From Paenibacillus pedocola (GTDB taxonomy: Bacteria; Bacillota; Bacilli; Paenibacillales; Paenibacillaceae): 64,000 nucleotides of DNA. The stretch is taken from NCBI RefSeq assembly GCF_031599675.1, contig NZ_CP134223.1, forward strand, positions 4,092,001 to 4,156,000. Direction: 5' to 3'. The position numbers were made by a program, and so were the translations under genes. The notes below the pieces were generated by a model. That model had not been told where the DNA came from. It saw only the letters and a program-made list of their open reading frames with translations, and did not search any database. The stretch's first letter is position 1, and each line of letters opens with the position of its first letter. This document shows, in pieces, positions 33,755 through 44,265 of this stretch.

Positions 33755-34780
33755 CTATCTTACGAAGGGAAACAGCAGCTTCTGGTTCTCCGGGTACAGC
33801 ATATTGTCGAGATCGATCAGCTTTGTCCCCGTATCTACACGTTCCGGCACTTCGATTCCCTCCAGCGCTTCCACCGCATATTTTACCGCCAGATAGCCGT
33901 TGCTGAACGGATTCTGAATGACTGTGGCCTGTACGGTGCCGTCCTGCAGCAGCTCCAGCATCGACGGAGAGCTGTCAAAGGCGACCATCTTAATTAGATT
34001 GTTAAGCCCCAGACTTTGTATCACTTTTCCCGCTCCCTGTGACGCTGTCTCATTCAATGTAGCGATACCCCGCAGATCAGGGTGATTCTCCAGCATTTGC
34101 CGGGTCAGCTCTTCAGCCTCAGTTGTGCTGGAAGAGGTATAGGAGATCTGCACGACATGAATATTCGGATAACGGGCCGCATAATTCAGAAACCCTTTCT
34201 CCCGTTCGTCCGCATCCCGTGCCCCGTAATCAATAGAAGCACTGTTAGACCGCTGATCCTGTAAAGAGGCGCTGGTAAAATTGAGAATACCGATCTCACC
34301 CGATCCGTTCAGCAGATTAATCAGCCGTTCAGCGGATTTCTGCCCGGCCTCATAGCTGTTCGATCCGACATAGGTCCGCACCCGCGCAGAACCGACCTCT
34401 GCATCGACGGAGATCACAGGAATTTTATAATAGGCGGCCTGATCCACAACCTGAGCCAGTCCCATATAGCTGCTGGCAGCGAGGATGATGGCATCCGCAC
34501 GCAGGTTAATCGAATCCTCCACCATAGAGATCTGCTCATCAATGTCGCTTTCCGAATCCGGCGCTTTGAAGGTCAGCTTCACATTGAATTCCTTTGCGGC
34601 AGCTTCAGCCCCCAGCTTCACCGTATTCCAGTAATCGCCCTTGTTCATCTTCACAATCATGTGGATATTGCGTGTTTTGTTCGTAGTGATATAAACAGGT
34701 GCTCTGTTGAAGCAGGAGGTGACCGTCAGCCAGACCAGAGCGCACATCAATACTGTCAGCACTAACCGTTTTGTCTTCAT
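33755..34780 (-). CDS. Extracytoplasmic sugar-sensing lipoprotein (third component)
   Basis: A 341-residue lipoprotein (signal peptide ending VTSC) of the periplasmic-binding/LacI fold: MIVKMNKGDYWNTVKLGAEAAAK, VEDSINLRADAIILAASSYMGL, TYVGSNSYEAGQKSAERL and GIATLNETASQGAGKV. It overlaps the YesM-type kinase gene by four bases (ATGA) and no importer subunits share its start region, so it most likely presents ligand to the kinase rather than to the transporter. This is the plan of the XylFII-LytS-YesN three-component system described in Clostridium. Ligand is presumably the sugar carried by MglBAC, by inference. Confidence 0.85.
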   Translation of the reverse strand: MKTKRLVLTVLMCALVWLTVTSCFNRAPVYITTNKTRNIHMIVKMNKGDYWNTVKLGAEAAAKEFNVKLTFKAPDSESDIDEQISMVEDSINLRADAIILAASSYMGLAQVVDQAAYYKIPVISVDAEVGSARVRTYVGSNSYEAGQKSAERLINLLNGSGEIGILNFTSASLQDQRSNSASIDYGARDADEREKGFLNYAARYPNIHVVQISYTSSSTTEAEELTRQMLENHPDLRGIATLNETASQGAGKVIQSLGLNNLIKMVAFDSSPSMLELLQDGTVQATVIQNPFSNGYLAVKYAVEALEGIEVPERVDTGTKLIDLDNMLYPENQKLLFPFVR

Positions 34781-36603
34781 GACGTTTCCCCTCCCGCGGT
34801 ATTCTCTTGACCTTCATTCTGTCCAATGGCCGGGAAGATGATCGTAACCGTTGTCCCTTCCTCCAGTTCACTTTCAAAAGCAAGGCCGAATTCCCGCCCG
34901 TAATACAGACCGATCCGTTCATTCACATTGCGTACTCCGACGCCGGAACCGCCGGCACTTTTACTACCGCCGTTCAGGATATTATGAAGTGTTTCTTTGG
35001 ACATCCCGATGCCATTGTCGCTGATCCGGATCACGATCAGGTTGTCCTGCAGCTCTGCACTGATAAGGATGAGTCCTTCATCAGGCGACATTTCGATACC
35101 ATGATAAAGGGCATTTTCCACAATGGGCTGCAGAATCAGCTTAATCGTCTGGAACGGAAGTACTTCATCCTGCGCTTTAATCTCAAAGCGGAATTTGTTT
35201 TTGAAACGGAAGCTCTGGATCACCAGGTAATGGCGGATATGATCCAATTCTTCCTGGACTGTAATGATATTATTCCCCTTGCTCAGACTAATCCGGAAAA
35301 ACTTAGAGAGGGACTGGATCATCGTGATTACCTCTTCATTTTTCCCCCGCTCGGCAAGCCGGACGACAGAATTCAGCGTATTATACAAAAAGTGGGGGTT
35401 GATCTGTGACTGCAGCACTTCCAGCTCACCTTTGCGCTTCGTCTCCTGCTCATAGATAATCTGATCCATCAGCTGACGGATCCGCTGCAGCATCAGATTA
35501 AAGCGTCTCGACAGCTGCTCGACCTCATAAGCGCCGCTGACATTGATCGGGGTATTAAGATCCCCTTCGCCCACCTGCTTAACGGTCCGCTCCAGCTTGC
35601 GGATGGGACTTGCAATCAGCCAGGACAGGAATACGGAAACGGCAATGGCGCAGAGAATGACAGCCGCCAGAAACCAGAACAGAAACTGGTTCAGATCGCG
35701 CTTGGTCGTTACAATCTCATCGTAATAGGCAACGCCAACGATTTTCCAGCCGGTTTCTTCCAGGGTTCGCACAGTAATAAAGCGCTTTTCACCCGTTGAT
35801 TCATCCAGATAGCTGCGGAAGGAATAGGCAAGCACCGGCTCGACATTCTCATATTTCAGGCCGGCATAAATCAGCTGCTGCTGCGGATGATATACGATAT
35901 TCCCCAGTGAATCGAGGATGTAAGCGTAACCTCTTTTCCCGAGTTTAACCTGGCGGCTGAGCTGGTCGATGGTGCGGAAGTTAAAATCTATCAGCAGAAT
36001 CCCTCGCTTCAGCTCCCCGTTCTCCTTGTACTCTATCATCTTACTGATAGAAACCACCCAGTTGTACCGCCCTTTGAACAAATTCTGAATATGCGGTGCA
36101 GAATAGGAAATGTCCGAGGACTTTAGGGCGTTGGTAAACCAGCTTTGACTCTCCAGCTGTGTATTTACGCGCATGTTCTGGCCCGGTGTGCCGGCAACAT
36201 ACTTCCCTTGCGGGGTAAACACAGCTATGGAAACAAGGTCTTCCCGGCTGCTCATCAGCGTATCCATCCGTTCATAGAGCAGCGGAGAGTCAATGGAAGG
36301 GCTTGTCGTAACCTGCTCCTCTGCCGTTTCAAAAATATTGCTCATGCCCTTCACATACAGCTCCAGATTATAATTGACCTGTTCAATAATCTGCTGCATA
36401 TTCAGGTTGGCGTTCTCCTCCGCGGTTTTAGCAAATTTGTTGTACAGCATGGAGCTGACGATTACTGCAACAAGTACGGCTACTGCCGTGAAAGAGAGAG
36501 TAATAATCAGCTGAATGCTGCGCAGCTTAGCGGACAGGCGGATTCTGCCGCGTGTACCGGGCTGCGGGCGCAGCGGAAAGAAATACCCCTTGGATTTGGT
36601 CAT
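34777..36603 (-). CDS. Sensor histidine kinase, YesM type
   Basis: A 608-residue kinase. Transmembrane segment one (about 28-48) and two (about 303-327) enclose an extracytoplasmic Cache-like domain of about 250 residues (FTPQGKYVAGTPG, SISKMIEYKENGELKRGILLIDF); a HAMP domain follows (SPIRKLERTVKQVGEGDL). The His_kinase motif INPHFLYNTLNSV has phospho-acceptor His404, and the ATPase shows ILQPIVENALYHG and ISDNGIGM. It should phosphorylate the YesN-type regulator encoded two bases upstream and be modulated by the downstream sugar-binding lipoprotein. Confidence 0.93.
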   Translation of the reverse strand: MTKSKGYFFPLRPQPGTRGRIRLSAKLRSIQLIITLSFTAVAVLVAVIVSSMLYNKFAKTAEENANLNMQQIIEQVNYNLELYVKGMSNIFETAEEQVTTSPSIDSPLLYERMDTLMSSREDLVSIAVFTPQGKYVAGTPGQNMRVNTQLESQSWFTNALKSSDISYSAPHIQNLFKGRYNWVVSISKMIEYKENGELKRGILLIDFNFRTIDQLSRQVKLGKRGYAYILDSLGNIVYHPQQQLIYAGLKYENVEPVLAYSFRSYLDESTGEKRFITVRTLEETGWKIVGVAYYDEIVTTKRDLNQFLFWFLAAVILCAIAVSVFLSWLIASPIRKLERTVKQVGEGDLNTPINVSGAYEVEQLSRRFNLMLQRIRQLMDQIIYEQETKRKGELEVLQSQINPHFLYNTLNSVVRLAERGKNEEVITMIQSLSKFFRISLSKGNNIITVQEELDHIRHYLVIQSFRFKNKFRFEIKAQDEVLPFQTIKLILQPIVENALYHGIEMSPDEGLILISAELQDNLIVIRISDNGIGMSKETLHNILNGGSKSAGGSGVGVRNVNERIGLYYGREFGLAFESELEEGTTVTIIFPAIGQNEGQENTAGGETS

Positions 36604-36605
36604 GG

Positions 36606-38255
36606 CTATCCTCCCCGGGCGCTGTTCTTATATTCTTTAGGCGATTGGCCGTATTTCTTGCGGAAACAGAAGCTGAAGTAATTCGGATCGGCAAACCCGA
36701 TTTTTTCGGCGATTTCGAAAGCCTTGAGCTCCGTGGAGCGCAGCAGCTCCTTAGCCGCCTCTAGACGGATCTGCAGCAGATAGCTGACAAAGGTCATTTT
36801 CATCTCTTTTTTGAAAATACTGCTAAAATATCCTGTGCTGATATGCAGATGCTGGCAGACCCTGCCGATGGATATATCTGATTCCTCGTAATGGCTGCGG
36901 ATATATTCCTTAGCCTGATCAATGAGCTGCTTATAGCTGGACTGCCGCCCAGAAGCAATGGAGTCCATCAGTCCGGTACATACATTAATAATCCACTGTT
37001 TGGCTTCGCCCATATTGTTGAATTTATTCATGTCCGTAAGTGTAGCCATGTTAGGGATCATAAAATCAGCGGTCTCGCTGCCTGACTCCTTGGCTACACG
37101 CAGAATAGAGGTAATGATTTCCAGCAGAAAAATCTGATAATCATGTGTAGAGACATGGGCCGTATCAAGTCCTCCGAACAGCTCGTCCATAACCTCCTTC
37201 AGCTCCTGTACCGTCCCCAGCTTAATCGTACGGATCAGCGATTGCTGTGTCAGCTCATCGAAGACCAGCATCTGATTGGATCTGGATTCGACATCTTCAA
37301 TCCAGATCACTCTATTGTTGCCCAGAATAAGCCTGTAATCCAGCGCCTGCATTGCATCAGAAAAGGAGTTGAACAGCATGGATGCAGACTGGCATACCGT
37401 CCCGGCCCCCGCTGTCACCGTCAGCTTCAGAAAATGCTGTACATTCTGGCGGATCTCTTCAAGGATGGCGAAGGTATGGCCGGTAATTTCCGTTTCGTCC
37501 GGTTCTTTGCTAACCGAGAGGAGTACAACTTCATCCCGGTGGATGAATACTCTGCCGGTGCCATGCTTCTGGCAGATCTCTTCGGCAATATTGAGGATAG
37601 CGAACAGCTGCAAATTATGGTCGCCGGTATCACGCAACGATACGGGCCGCCCTGCAGCAGCCTCCCGGCTCTGCCCCGCACGGATATAGTCAATGCTGAT
37701 CACGGAAGCCTGAAATTGCTTCCCGTCAAGGTTGATGCCGTATTCCGCGCTCTTGTCAGTGATCTCCTGGAACGGCAGCCGGCGGGACACTAATGAGGAG
37801 AGGAACTGCTCCCGCAGCACAGGCAGGCTCTTACGGTAATGCTCGCTAAGCACATACACATTTTCCTTCTCGGCGATTTCCGCCTCAATGGTTGCCTTTA
37901 CCTTAAGCAGAACATCGATCAGCTCCTGTGATGAGAACGGTTTCAGGATATACTCATCGATCTGCAGCTTTATCGCCTTCTGGGCATATTCGAATTCATC
38001 ATAACCGGTCAGAATAATGATCTTCGTGTTAGGATGACGGCTGCGGATCCATTCCGCCAGCTGAAGCCCGTTCATAAACGGCATCTGAATATCAGTTACA
38101 ACCACATCCGGCAGCAGGCGGTCAATGGCTTCTGTCGCCTCACGCCCGTTTTCGGCCGAGTCCACCACTTCAAAGCCATACTTCGCCCAATCAATCTGGG
38201 CAATAATCCCTTCCCTTACATCTTCTTCATCTTCGGCAAGAATTAATTTATACAT
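36606..38255 (-). CDS. Response regulator, YesN type (REC + AraC)
   Basis: A 549-residue regulator. The receiver domain (1-120) has the acidic pocket EDEE near residues 9-12 and phospho-acceptor Asp55 in VVVTDIQMPFMNG, with Lys in LKPFSSQEL. A long middle linker of about 300 residues resembles the GGDEF-like/unknown segment usual in YesN proteins. The C-terminus (about 445-545) is an AraC DNA-binding domain with SIGRVCQHLHISTGYFSSIFK and EIAEKIGFADPNYFSFCFRKKYG. First gene of the RR-kinase-lipoprotein unit; expected target is the mglB promoter. Confidence 0.93.
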   Translation of the reverse strand: MYKLILAEDEEDVREGIIAQIDWAKYGFEVVDSAENGREATEAIDRLLPDVVVTDIQMPFMNGLQLAEWIRSRHPNTKIIILTGYDEFEYAQKAIKLQIDEYILKPFSSQELIDVLLKVKATIEAEIAEKENVYVLSEHYRKSLPVLREQFLSSLVSRRLPFQEITDKSAEYGINLDGKQFQASVISIDYIRAGQSREAAAGRPVSLRDTGDHNLQLFAILNIAEEICQKHGTGRVFIHRDEVVLLSVSKEPDETEITGHTFAILEEIRQNVQHFLKLTVTAGAGTVCQSASMLFNSFSDAMQALDYRLILGNNRVIWIEDVESRSNQMLVFDELTQQSLIRTIKLGTVQELKEVMDELFGGLDTAHVSTHDYQIFLLEIITSILRVAKESGSETADFMIPNMATLTDMNKFNNMGEAKQWIINVCTGLMDSIASGRQSSYKQLIDQAKEYIRSHYEESDISIGRVCQHLHISTGYFSSIFKKEMKMTFVSYLLQIRLEAAKELLRSTELKAFEIAEKIGFADPNYFSFCFRKKYGQSPKEYKNSARGG

Positions 38256-38499
38256 GCTTCATCCCTCTTCGGATAATGTTTTGGATATACTAAAACCATT
38301 CTAGCACCCTGCAAGCCTTATTAGATGGATTAACAGCGGTTTCCCGGTAATATGCGCCGGCTGATTCACAGCCCTCTATGGCTGTTTAAATAAGTATGTC
38401 TGCTAAAACAGCGGGCATTTCACTATAATATTAGTCTGCCCGTTTGGCAAGGGTCAACTTTAAGAATGCACATAAACGCTCAATCCATTACATAGTTGA

Positions 38500-38540
38500 A
38501 CATAAAAAAAACCATCCCGTAAGAGCGGGATGGGGATGAT
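38500..38540 (-). terminator. Intrinsic terminator of GNAT/purT unit
   Basis: CATCCCG (38509 on) pairs with CGGGATG (to 38532) on a short loop; eight Us follow on the minus strand. Confidence 0.85.
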
Positions 38541-38554
38541 TGCACGTATAAGAT

Positions 38555-39019
38555 TTACAGCAGGGCTTTGCTGAAGCGGTAGCCTGCGCTTTTCTCGAAT
38601 CCGATATGACGGTAAAAAGCATGTGCCGGCGCGCGTTCTACGCGGTTGCCGCTTCTTAGGAACAGCTGGCAGCAGCCATTCTGGCGGGCCCAATCTTCTG
38701 CTGCGGAGACCAATCTTTTGCCAAGGCCGTTCCCTCTAAGTTCCTCTGATACGATCAGCGCGGTAATTTCCGTAATACAGTCTGCTTGCTTGTAATAGGA
38801 TTTCACCTGCCGAAGATCAATCATTCCCACAACTTCGTTGTCCAGTTCTGCAACCAGTGTGCAATGGAACGGATCATGCTCCATGCCTTCCATTCTCTCT
38901 TTCATCACGCTAAGCGTTGTCGGATAGCCGAATTCCCGCAACAGGGCTGTAACTCTCTCCAGATCACTTGCGCCCCATTTGCGAATTTGCAGTACTTGCT
39001 CCTGAGTACTACTGTTCAT
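38555..39019 (-). CDS. GNAT-family N-acetyltransferase
   Basis: A 154-residue GNAT protein with [22 protein letters not shown] at the start, acetyl-CoA-binding motif [20 protein letters not shown] (RGNGLG) and motif [28 protein letters not shown]. The ATG at 39017-39019 is preferred to one at 39025 because GGAGG lies 9 bases upstream. It overlaps the end of purT by 11 bases, so it is translationally coupled to it; a metabolic link is not apparent. Confidence 0.88.
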   Translation of the reverse strand: MNSSTQEQVLQIRKWGASDLERVTALLREFGYPTTLSVMKERMEGMEHDPFHCTLVAELDNEVVGMIDLRQVKSYYKQADCITEITALIVSEELRGNGLGKRLVSAAEDWARQNGCCQLFLRSGNRVERAPAHAFYRHIGFEKSAGYRFSKALL

Positions 39020-40199
39020 CCTCATATACCTCCACTTTTAGCATAGACGCTGCCTGTTTGGCTGCCGTCCGCGCGATTTGTACATCTTCCGCGGCACTTA
39101 GAGTCACTGCCATCCGCCGTCCCGGGCGAATTTCAGGTTTACCGAATACCCTTACCTGCGTACGTGGAAACGCCAGCGCTTCACTGATGCCGGTGATGGC
39201 AAAAGCTTGTCCGGCCTCTTCCGCTTTCAGGGTAGCCGATGCTCCCGGTGTCAAAAGCTGCACCGAATCCAGCGGAAATCCAAGAATGGCTCTGACATGC
39301 AGAGCAAATTCCGATAAATCCTGTGTGATCATGGTCACCATACCGGTATCATGAGGTCTCGGCGATACCTCGCTGAACAATACACCCTGATCCGTAAGAA
39401 ACAGTTCGACTCCGAAAATACCGAGTCCCCCAAGCTGATCCGTCACGGCTCTGGCGATGGACTGGGCTTCGGCCAGCTGCGCCTCACTCATGTGATGCGG
39501 CTGCCACGACTCCACATAATCGCCGTCCTTCTGGATATGGCCAATGGGAGGACAGAATACCGTACCGCTTACCGAACGGACCGTAAGCAGTGTAATCTCA
39601 CTCTCAAAGGTTACGAATCCTTCAACAATAACACGGGTTCCTTTGGCGCGGGCGCCTTCAAGCGCGGTATTCCAGCAGTCTTCCGCATCCTCAGGCTTCC
39701 GGCAAATGCTCTGGCCTTTACCGGAGGAACTCATAATCGGCTTAATCACACAAGGTGTGCCGAGTTCTTCCACAGCAAGGCGCAGCTCTTCCAGACTGTC
39801 AGCGAACCGGTAAGCCGCCGTTGGTAATCCAAGCTCTTCGGCAGCAAGCCGCCGGATGCCTTCGCGGTCCATGGTCAGCCGGGCTGCACGGGCAGTAGGA
39901 ACGACAACGAATCCTTCCGCCTCCAATTCAAGGAGTGCATGTGTGGCAATCGCCTCAATCTCCGGCACAATGAGGTCCGGCTTCTCGGCGCGGATAAGCG
40001 TCTTAAGTGCTTCCGCGTCAAGCATATCGATAACATAGGAACGATGAGCCACGCCCATCGCAGGTGCATCTTGATAACGATCCACAGCTACGGTCTCTAC
40101 GCCAAGGCGCTGAGCTTCGATAATGACTTCCTTACCCAATTCGCCGCTGCCCAGGAGCAGCAGCTTACGGCTTTGGGCTGAAAAAGGAGCTCCCCACAT
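39009..40199 (-). CDS. purT: Formate-dependent phosphoribosylglycinamide formyltransferase
   Basis: A 396-residue ATP-grasp enzyme that formylates glycinamide ribonucleotide using formate and ATP, an alternative to PurN in purine synthesis. Visible motifs: [21 protein letters not shown] (biotin-carboxylase-type N-domain), [30 protein letters not shown] (ATP-grasp glycine-rich loop), [16 protein letters not shown] and [17 protein letters not shown]. The ATG at 40197-40199 begins [17 protein letters not shown] as in relatives; an in-frame TTG at 40223 has a nearer ribosome site but adds unlike sequence. No purine riboswitch or PurR box was recognised upstream. Confidence 0.94.
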   Translation of the reverse strand: MWGAPFSAQSRKLLLLGSGELGKEVIIEAQRLGVETVAVDRYQDAPAMGVAHRSYVIDMLDAEALKTLIRAEKPDLIVPEIEAIATHALLELEAEGFVVVPTARAARLTMDREGIRRLAAEELGLPTAAYRFADSLEELRLAVEELGTPCVIKPIMSSSGKGQSICRKPEDAEDCWNTALEGARAKGTRVIVEGFVTFESEITLLTVRSVSGTVFCPPIGHIQKDGDYVESWQPHHMSEAQLAEAQSIARAVTDQLGGLGIFGVELFLTDQGVLFSEVSPRPHDTGMVTMITQDLSEFALHVRAILGFPLDSVQLLTPGASATLKAEEAGQAFAITGISEALAFPRTQVRVFGKPEIRPGRRMAVTLSAAEDVQIARTAAKQAASMLKVEVYEDEQ

Positions 40200-40347
40200 T
40201 GTCGATTCCAACCTCTTTCGCAAATTTGACTGCTGTATTTTCTTTGTTTCTGTAAACGCAGCAGTTTCATTGTAAATTTCCAGGCTTCTTTATTTTCTTC
40301 CATTAACGGCTAATTTGCAAGTGTTCTTCGACATTTTCCTACAAACT

Positions 40348-43300
40348 TCACAGATCATTGTCCACGATATCGTCGAATGAATGTTCAAGACGGTGCAATT
40401 GCAAAGCAACTTCGCTCCAATGCTCCGCAGAATCACCTCCTCTCAGCAGTTCTGACATGACCTCTTCCCGCTCGTTCAACTCTTCGCGCAGTCGGTCTGC
40501 TGCCCGTCCTAATGCCTTCTCCAGAGCATGCGCATAGAAATCCAGCAGCAGCTTCTCCTGCACTTCAGCCGCCCCGGCGACAGCCTCTTTCAGCAGCGGC
40601 TCGGCTTTAGCGCGCAGCTCAGACCGGCCAGGCCCCTCGAAGAAATAGCGGGGGGATTTGAAACAGCTCCAGAGTGACTGCCAGTCAAGCGGATGCCATG
40701 AAGCTTCCAGTTTATCCGGGGACGGCCACTCATCCTTCTCATTCTCCAGAAACTGAAGTTCCTGCGGAGAAATGGACAGCTCTTCTGCTGCTGACTGAGC
40801 AGCCGATTGGACTAACCGGTGTCCCGCTGCTTCGAGCCGCAGCGTGGTTGCCCACAATTCCTGCTCCAGTTCCCGCTGCAGGGTACGCTCCAGCTCTCTG
40901 CCGCAGGCCGTGAAGATGTCTTTCAAGTTACGGGCATCTTCACGCAGCAGCGATGGATGGAAGGATTCCTGGAAGAACCGTCCCAATGCAAAGCCGATCC
41001 GCTGCCGGACATGATACAGCAGCTCCTCCCCTTCACGCCGCAGATCACGGACAGGTCTTGGTTCTGCTGCGAGCAGCATGAGCCGCTTCCCGGCTTCCGC
41101 TTTAAGCTCCTGCAGCTCCTGCATGCCTGCTTCCCGCCGCCCTGCCTCCATCGCAGCGAGCTCCTGCCATTCCGTTGCCCTCAGACGGACAGCGGTTATG
41201 CTCTCCCTCGCGGCGGCCAGCGACAGCTGCGGCAGTTCCCCGCCGGCGAACTGTGCCAGCGCGTCCTCGAAACTCCGGAAACGGGAGGCTTCATATCTCT
41301 CCCGATCCCTCCCTGTCTTGCCCTCAAGAGCCAGCAGACTCGACAGGGCATAAATGCGCGGCGAGGTCAGCCCGCCGGCACGCAGGTTCTGCGCGACATG
41401 CCCCTTGACCTCCTCCAGCTCCTCTTCATCACTTGCCAGATCTGAGGCATTGATGATGAAGAACATTTTATCCAGCGCAAAGCTGTCCTTGATTCTGCCC
41501 AGCTGGGCCAGCAGACCGCGGTCCGCCTTGGAGAAGGCATGGTTGTAATAGGTCACGAAACAAATGGCATCGGCATTCTTCATGTAGCCAAACGTTACGC
41601 CAGTATGCCGCGCATGCAGGGAATCTGCTCCCGGCGTATCGACGAGTACAATACCGCTAGCGGTAAGCGGACAGTCATAATACAGGTCCGTCCCCTGGAT
41701 AAAGCAAGCCTGTGTCTCATCAGCGACAAGACTGCGGTACTCCTGCAGATCGACCGTGCGCACCGTACCCAGCAGGCCCTCCGCCTTCTTCCACCCTGCC
41801 GCTGCGGCCCGCAGGAATCCGACATGCGGCAGAGCCGATGGATGCAGTCCGCTGACCTGCAGGCCTGCGGCAGCCGCAGTCCAGGAATGCCGCTGCGGCG
41901 GCGCCAGCTGCAGCACACCAAAGGAATGGAGAATATCTTCCCAGAATTCATCGGCAGATTTCATCGTCACCACGGCCGTAGCATGGCGGAACCCGCCTTC
42001 CGGCGCAAGAATCCGCCCCACGGCGGCCGTGGCGGGATGCGGAGACACGGGCAGCACGTCTTCGCCAAGCAGCGCATTGGCGAACGAGGATTTGCCGGCG
42101 CTGAACGCTCCGAACAGCGCCATCGTAAAGCGGCCGCCCGCAAGATCCGCCGCCCGTCCCGCCAGGCTGCGCGCCGCCGAAGCCATCGCCGGCTCGCCGC
42201 GCAGCAGCTCTGCCGCAGCGTTCAGCACCGCTGCGGCCTCCCCCAGCCTGCGGCGTCCGCCCGCAGGCGTTGCCCCCGCCGCCCAGCCTTCGGCGGCGGG
42301 GCCTTGGGTGCCAGCCGCGGCGCGCTGCAGCGGCTGGGCTTCGCGCGGCGCTGCGCTAGGCGCGGCCGCGGTTGCCCTCACCCCCGGCAGGGTGCCGGGG
42401 GTGAGGGTGCGGCGCGGCGGCAGCAGCGCCGCAAGCCGGGCCGCGCGGGCGTCCGCCGCGCGGCTAAGCGCAGCCAGCGCGGCGAAGGCGCCCGCCTGCC
42501 GCTGCAGGGCTGCTTCGCGGCGCGCGAGCCCGGCGCGCCGCTCCTCGAGCAGCGGCGGCAGCTTCGCCAGCAGCTCATCGCCGAGAGCCAATGCGGCGCG
42601 GCGGTACTGTGCTTTGATTTCAGCCGCCAGGGTGCGGCAGAAATTAAGCAGCGCCTCGCCGCCCGTCCCCGTTCCCGGCTTCACTGCAGCCGCCAGCCAC
42701 TCCCGGCTCACCGCCGGGAAGCTGTCCTTCAGCCGGGTTTCCGCCCCCTCTTCCCACAGGCCGAGGGCCTCTGCCCATTCCCTGACCAGCTGCAGCATAT
42801 GCCAGTCCAGCTGGCCCGAAATCTCCCGGCTCTGCAGCGCGTGCCAGGAGGCAAGCCGATTCGCCTGCTCCTTCTCCCGCTTGGCGGCGGTGAACAGGAG
42901 ACCGCGCCGGAAGCCGGGCGCACAGCTCTCAATATAAGCCCCGGCAGCCTCTCTAATATCTGCAGGCATCAGATTGCTGTTGCCCAGCAGAGAATCAAGT
43001 CCGCTGCGAAGGCTTCCCCTGGCCTGGCCGGGCAGCTCGGCCAGTTCATCCCTTTCTGTAGCGCAGGCAGCTATTTCCCGCTGCACCGAAGCTTCGTTTG
43101 CCCCCCCTGCTTCTTCAAGCAGCGGCTCCCGTTCTTCCCGCTGTTCTTCATGATAAGCAGCCATCAGCGTATCTGCGATATGATGTGCAGATCGGGATAA
43201 GCTGTATTCCAGCAGTTCCTCCCGCTGCTCCAGCAGCCGGGTAATCAGGCTTAATAATTCATCCCACTGGTTCAGCGGATGCGCCTGCACCTTAAGCGAA

Positions 43301-44007
43301 GTGAACAGCAGTCCCGCTGCCTCAATCCCCCATGAATCGAAAGCGCTTTCCAATTGCTGCCGGTAGGCATCGATTGTAATTTCCCGTTCACGGTGCTTGT
43401 CGATCTGATTGACAATAAGATACAGCGGTTTTCCCCAATCACTGAGATTTTTGGCGAAAGCCAGATTATTCTCTGACTGTACATGATTGTAGTCCATCAC
43501 ATAGAACACCACATCTGCCAGATGCAGCGCCGAACGTGTCGCCGCCTGATGCCCGTCATCCGTGGAATCGACACCCGGAGTATCCATCAGCACGCCATGA
43601 GCTCCAAGCAATGGAACCGTTTCCCATACCTCAATTGCTGAATACTCATTTCCGCTGCGGCAATATTCCTGCAGCCGGTCAGGAGTCGTCTCCCAGGGAA
43701 CCTGCTTATCTGTGACAGGATACAGCAATACACGCGGTGCTCCGCTGCGGATGGATACCACATTAGCGCTTGTGGGTATAGGCCCGGAAGGAAGCACTTC
43801 ACTGCCGCAAAGCCTGTTGATCATACTCGATTTACCTGCAGAGAAATGCCCGCAAAAGGCAAGCGTCAGCTCATGCCTTTGTTCCTTAACCTGCAAATCA
43901 GCAATCACCCGGGCCGTTTCCCGTTCGCCCCACTGATCCATCAGTGATTGAAGCGATGACAGCCCTGATTCCTTTACCTGCTCCAGCTTCGCTGGTTCTG
44001 CTCGCAC
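40348..44007 (-). CDS. Bacterial dynamin-like protein with two GTPase modules (DynA-like)
   Basis: A 1219-residue tandem dynamin, close in length to B. subtilis DynA/YpbR, a membrane-fusing and phage- and stress-protective GTPase. The first G domain has P-loop LAFCGHFSAGKSSMINRL (about residue 50), G3 MDTPGVDSTDD and G4 VNQIDKH; the second has GAFSAGKSSFANALLG (about 634), G3 LVDTPGADSLH and G4 INASDLASD. Long coiled stalk regions follow each. The link between modules (about 42,100-42,600) is extremely GC-rich and Ala/Arg-rich with weak conservation. GTG start with GGAGG 9 bases upstream. Monocistronic. Frame is intact despite the GC-rich stretch. Confidence 0.92.
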   Translation of the reverse strand: MRAEPAKLEQVKESGLSSLQSLMDQWGERETARVIADLQVKEQRHELTLAFCGHFSAGKSSMINRLCGSEVLPSGPIPTSANVVSIRSGAPRVLLYPVTDKQVPWETTPDRLQEYCRSGNEYSAIEVWETVPLLGAHGVLMDTPGVDSTDDGHQAATRSALHLADVVFYVMDYNHVQSENNLAFAKNLSDWGKPLYLIVNQIDKHREREITIDAYRQQLESAFDSWGIEAAGLLFTSLKVQAHPLNQWDELLSLITRLLEQREELLEYSLSRSAHHIADTLMAAYHEEQREEREPLLEEAGGANEASVQREIAACATERDELAELPGQARGSLRSGLDSLLGNSNLMPADIREAAGAYIESCAPGFRRGLLFTAAKREKEQANRLASWHALQSREISGQLDWHMLQLVREWAEALGLWEEGAETRLKDSFPAVSREWLAAAVKPGTGTGGEALLNFCRTLAAEIKAQYRRAALALGDELLAKLPPLLEERRAGLARREAALQRQAGAFAALAALSRAADARAARLAALLPPRRTLTPGTLPGVRATAAAPSAAPREAQPLQRAAAGTQGPAAEGWAAGATPAGGRRRLGEAAAVLNAAAELLRGEPAMASAARSLAGRAADLAGGRFTMALFGAFSAGKSSFANALLGEDVLPVSPHPATAAVGRILAPEGGFRHATAVVTMKSADEFWEDILHSFGVLQLAPPQRHSWTAAAAGLQVSGLHPSALPHVGFLRAAAAGWKKAEGLLGTVRTVDLQEYRSLVADETQACFIQGTDLYYDCPLTASGIVLVDTPGADSLHARHTGVTFGYMKNADAICFVTYYNHAFSKADRGLLAQLGRIKDSFALDKMFFIINASDLASDEEELEEVKGHVAQNLRAGGLTSPRIYALSSLLALEGKTGRDRERYEASRFRSFEDALAQFAGGELPQLSLAAARESITAVRLRATEWQELAAMEAGRREAGMQELQELKAEAGKRLMLLAAEPRPVRDLRREGEELLYHVRQRIGFALGRFFQESFHPSLLREDARNLKDIFTACGRELERTLQRELEQELWATTLRLEAAGHRLVQSAAQSAAEELSISPQELQFLENEKDEWPSPDKLEASWHPLDWQSLWSCFKSPRYFFEGPGRSELRAKAEPLLKEAVAGAAEVQEKLLLDFYAHALEKALGRAADRLREELNEREEVMSELLRGGDSAEHWSEVALQLHRLEHSFDDIVDNDL

Positions 44008-44265
44008 AAACGTCCACCTCCGCCGTCTCCCATAATGTCTTTACTCCTATGTCTATGTACTTCTCCGCTGATATGGCCGCTAAATTCGGGACTATTTTAC
44101 ATTTTCTTCCTCATTAATATTTAAAAAACGTTATCTTAAAATTTAAAGTGTACAAGAATATCTTCATTCTATCACCTGTTTGTCATAAATCAAATAATCA
44201 CAGATTACAAAAACAGCTATAATCCCTTACAAAATTCACTTGATGTTAAATTTCCGGGGATACTC

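Noticed and set aside
40097..40303. 68-codon minus frame upstream of purT
   Set aside because: No good ribosome site and it runs into purT in another frame; could be a leader peptide but nothing supports it.
41539..43200. 553-codon open frame on the plus strand
   Set aside because: It is antisense to the dynamin gene and arises from its GC-rich codons; no ribosome site or family motif.
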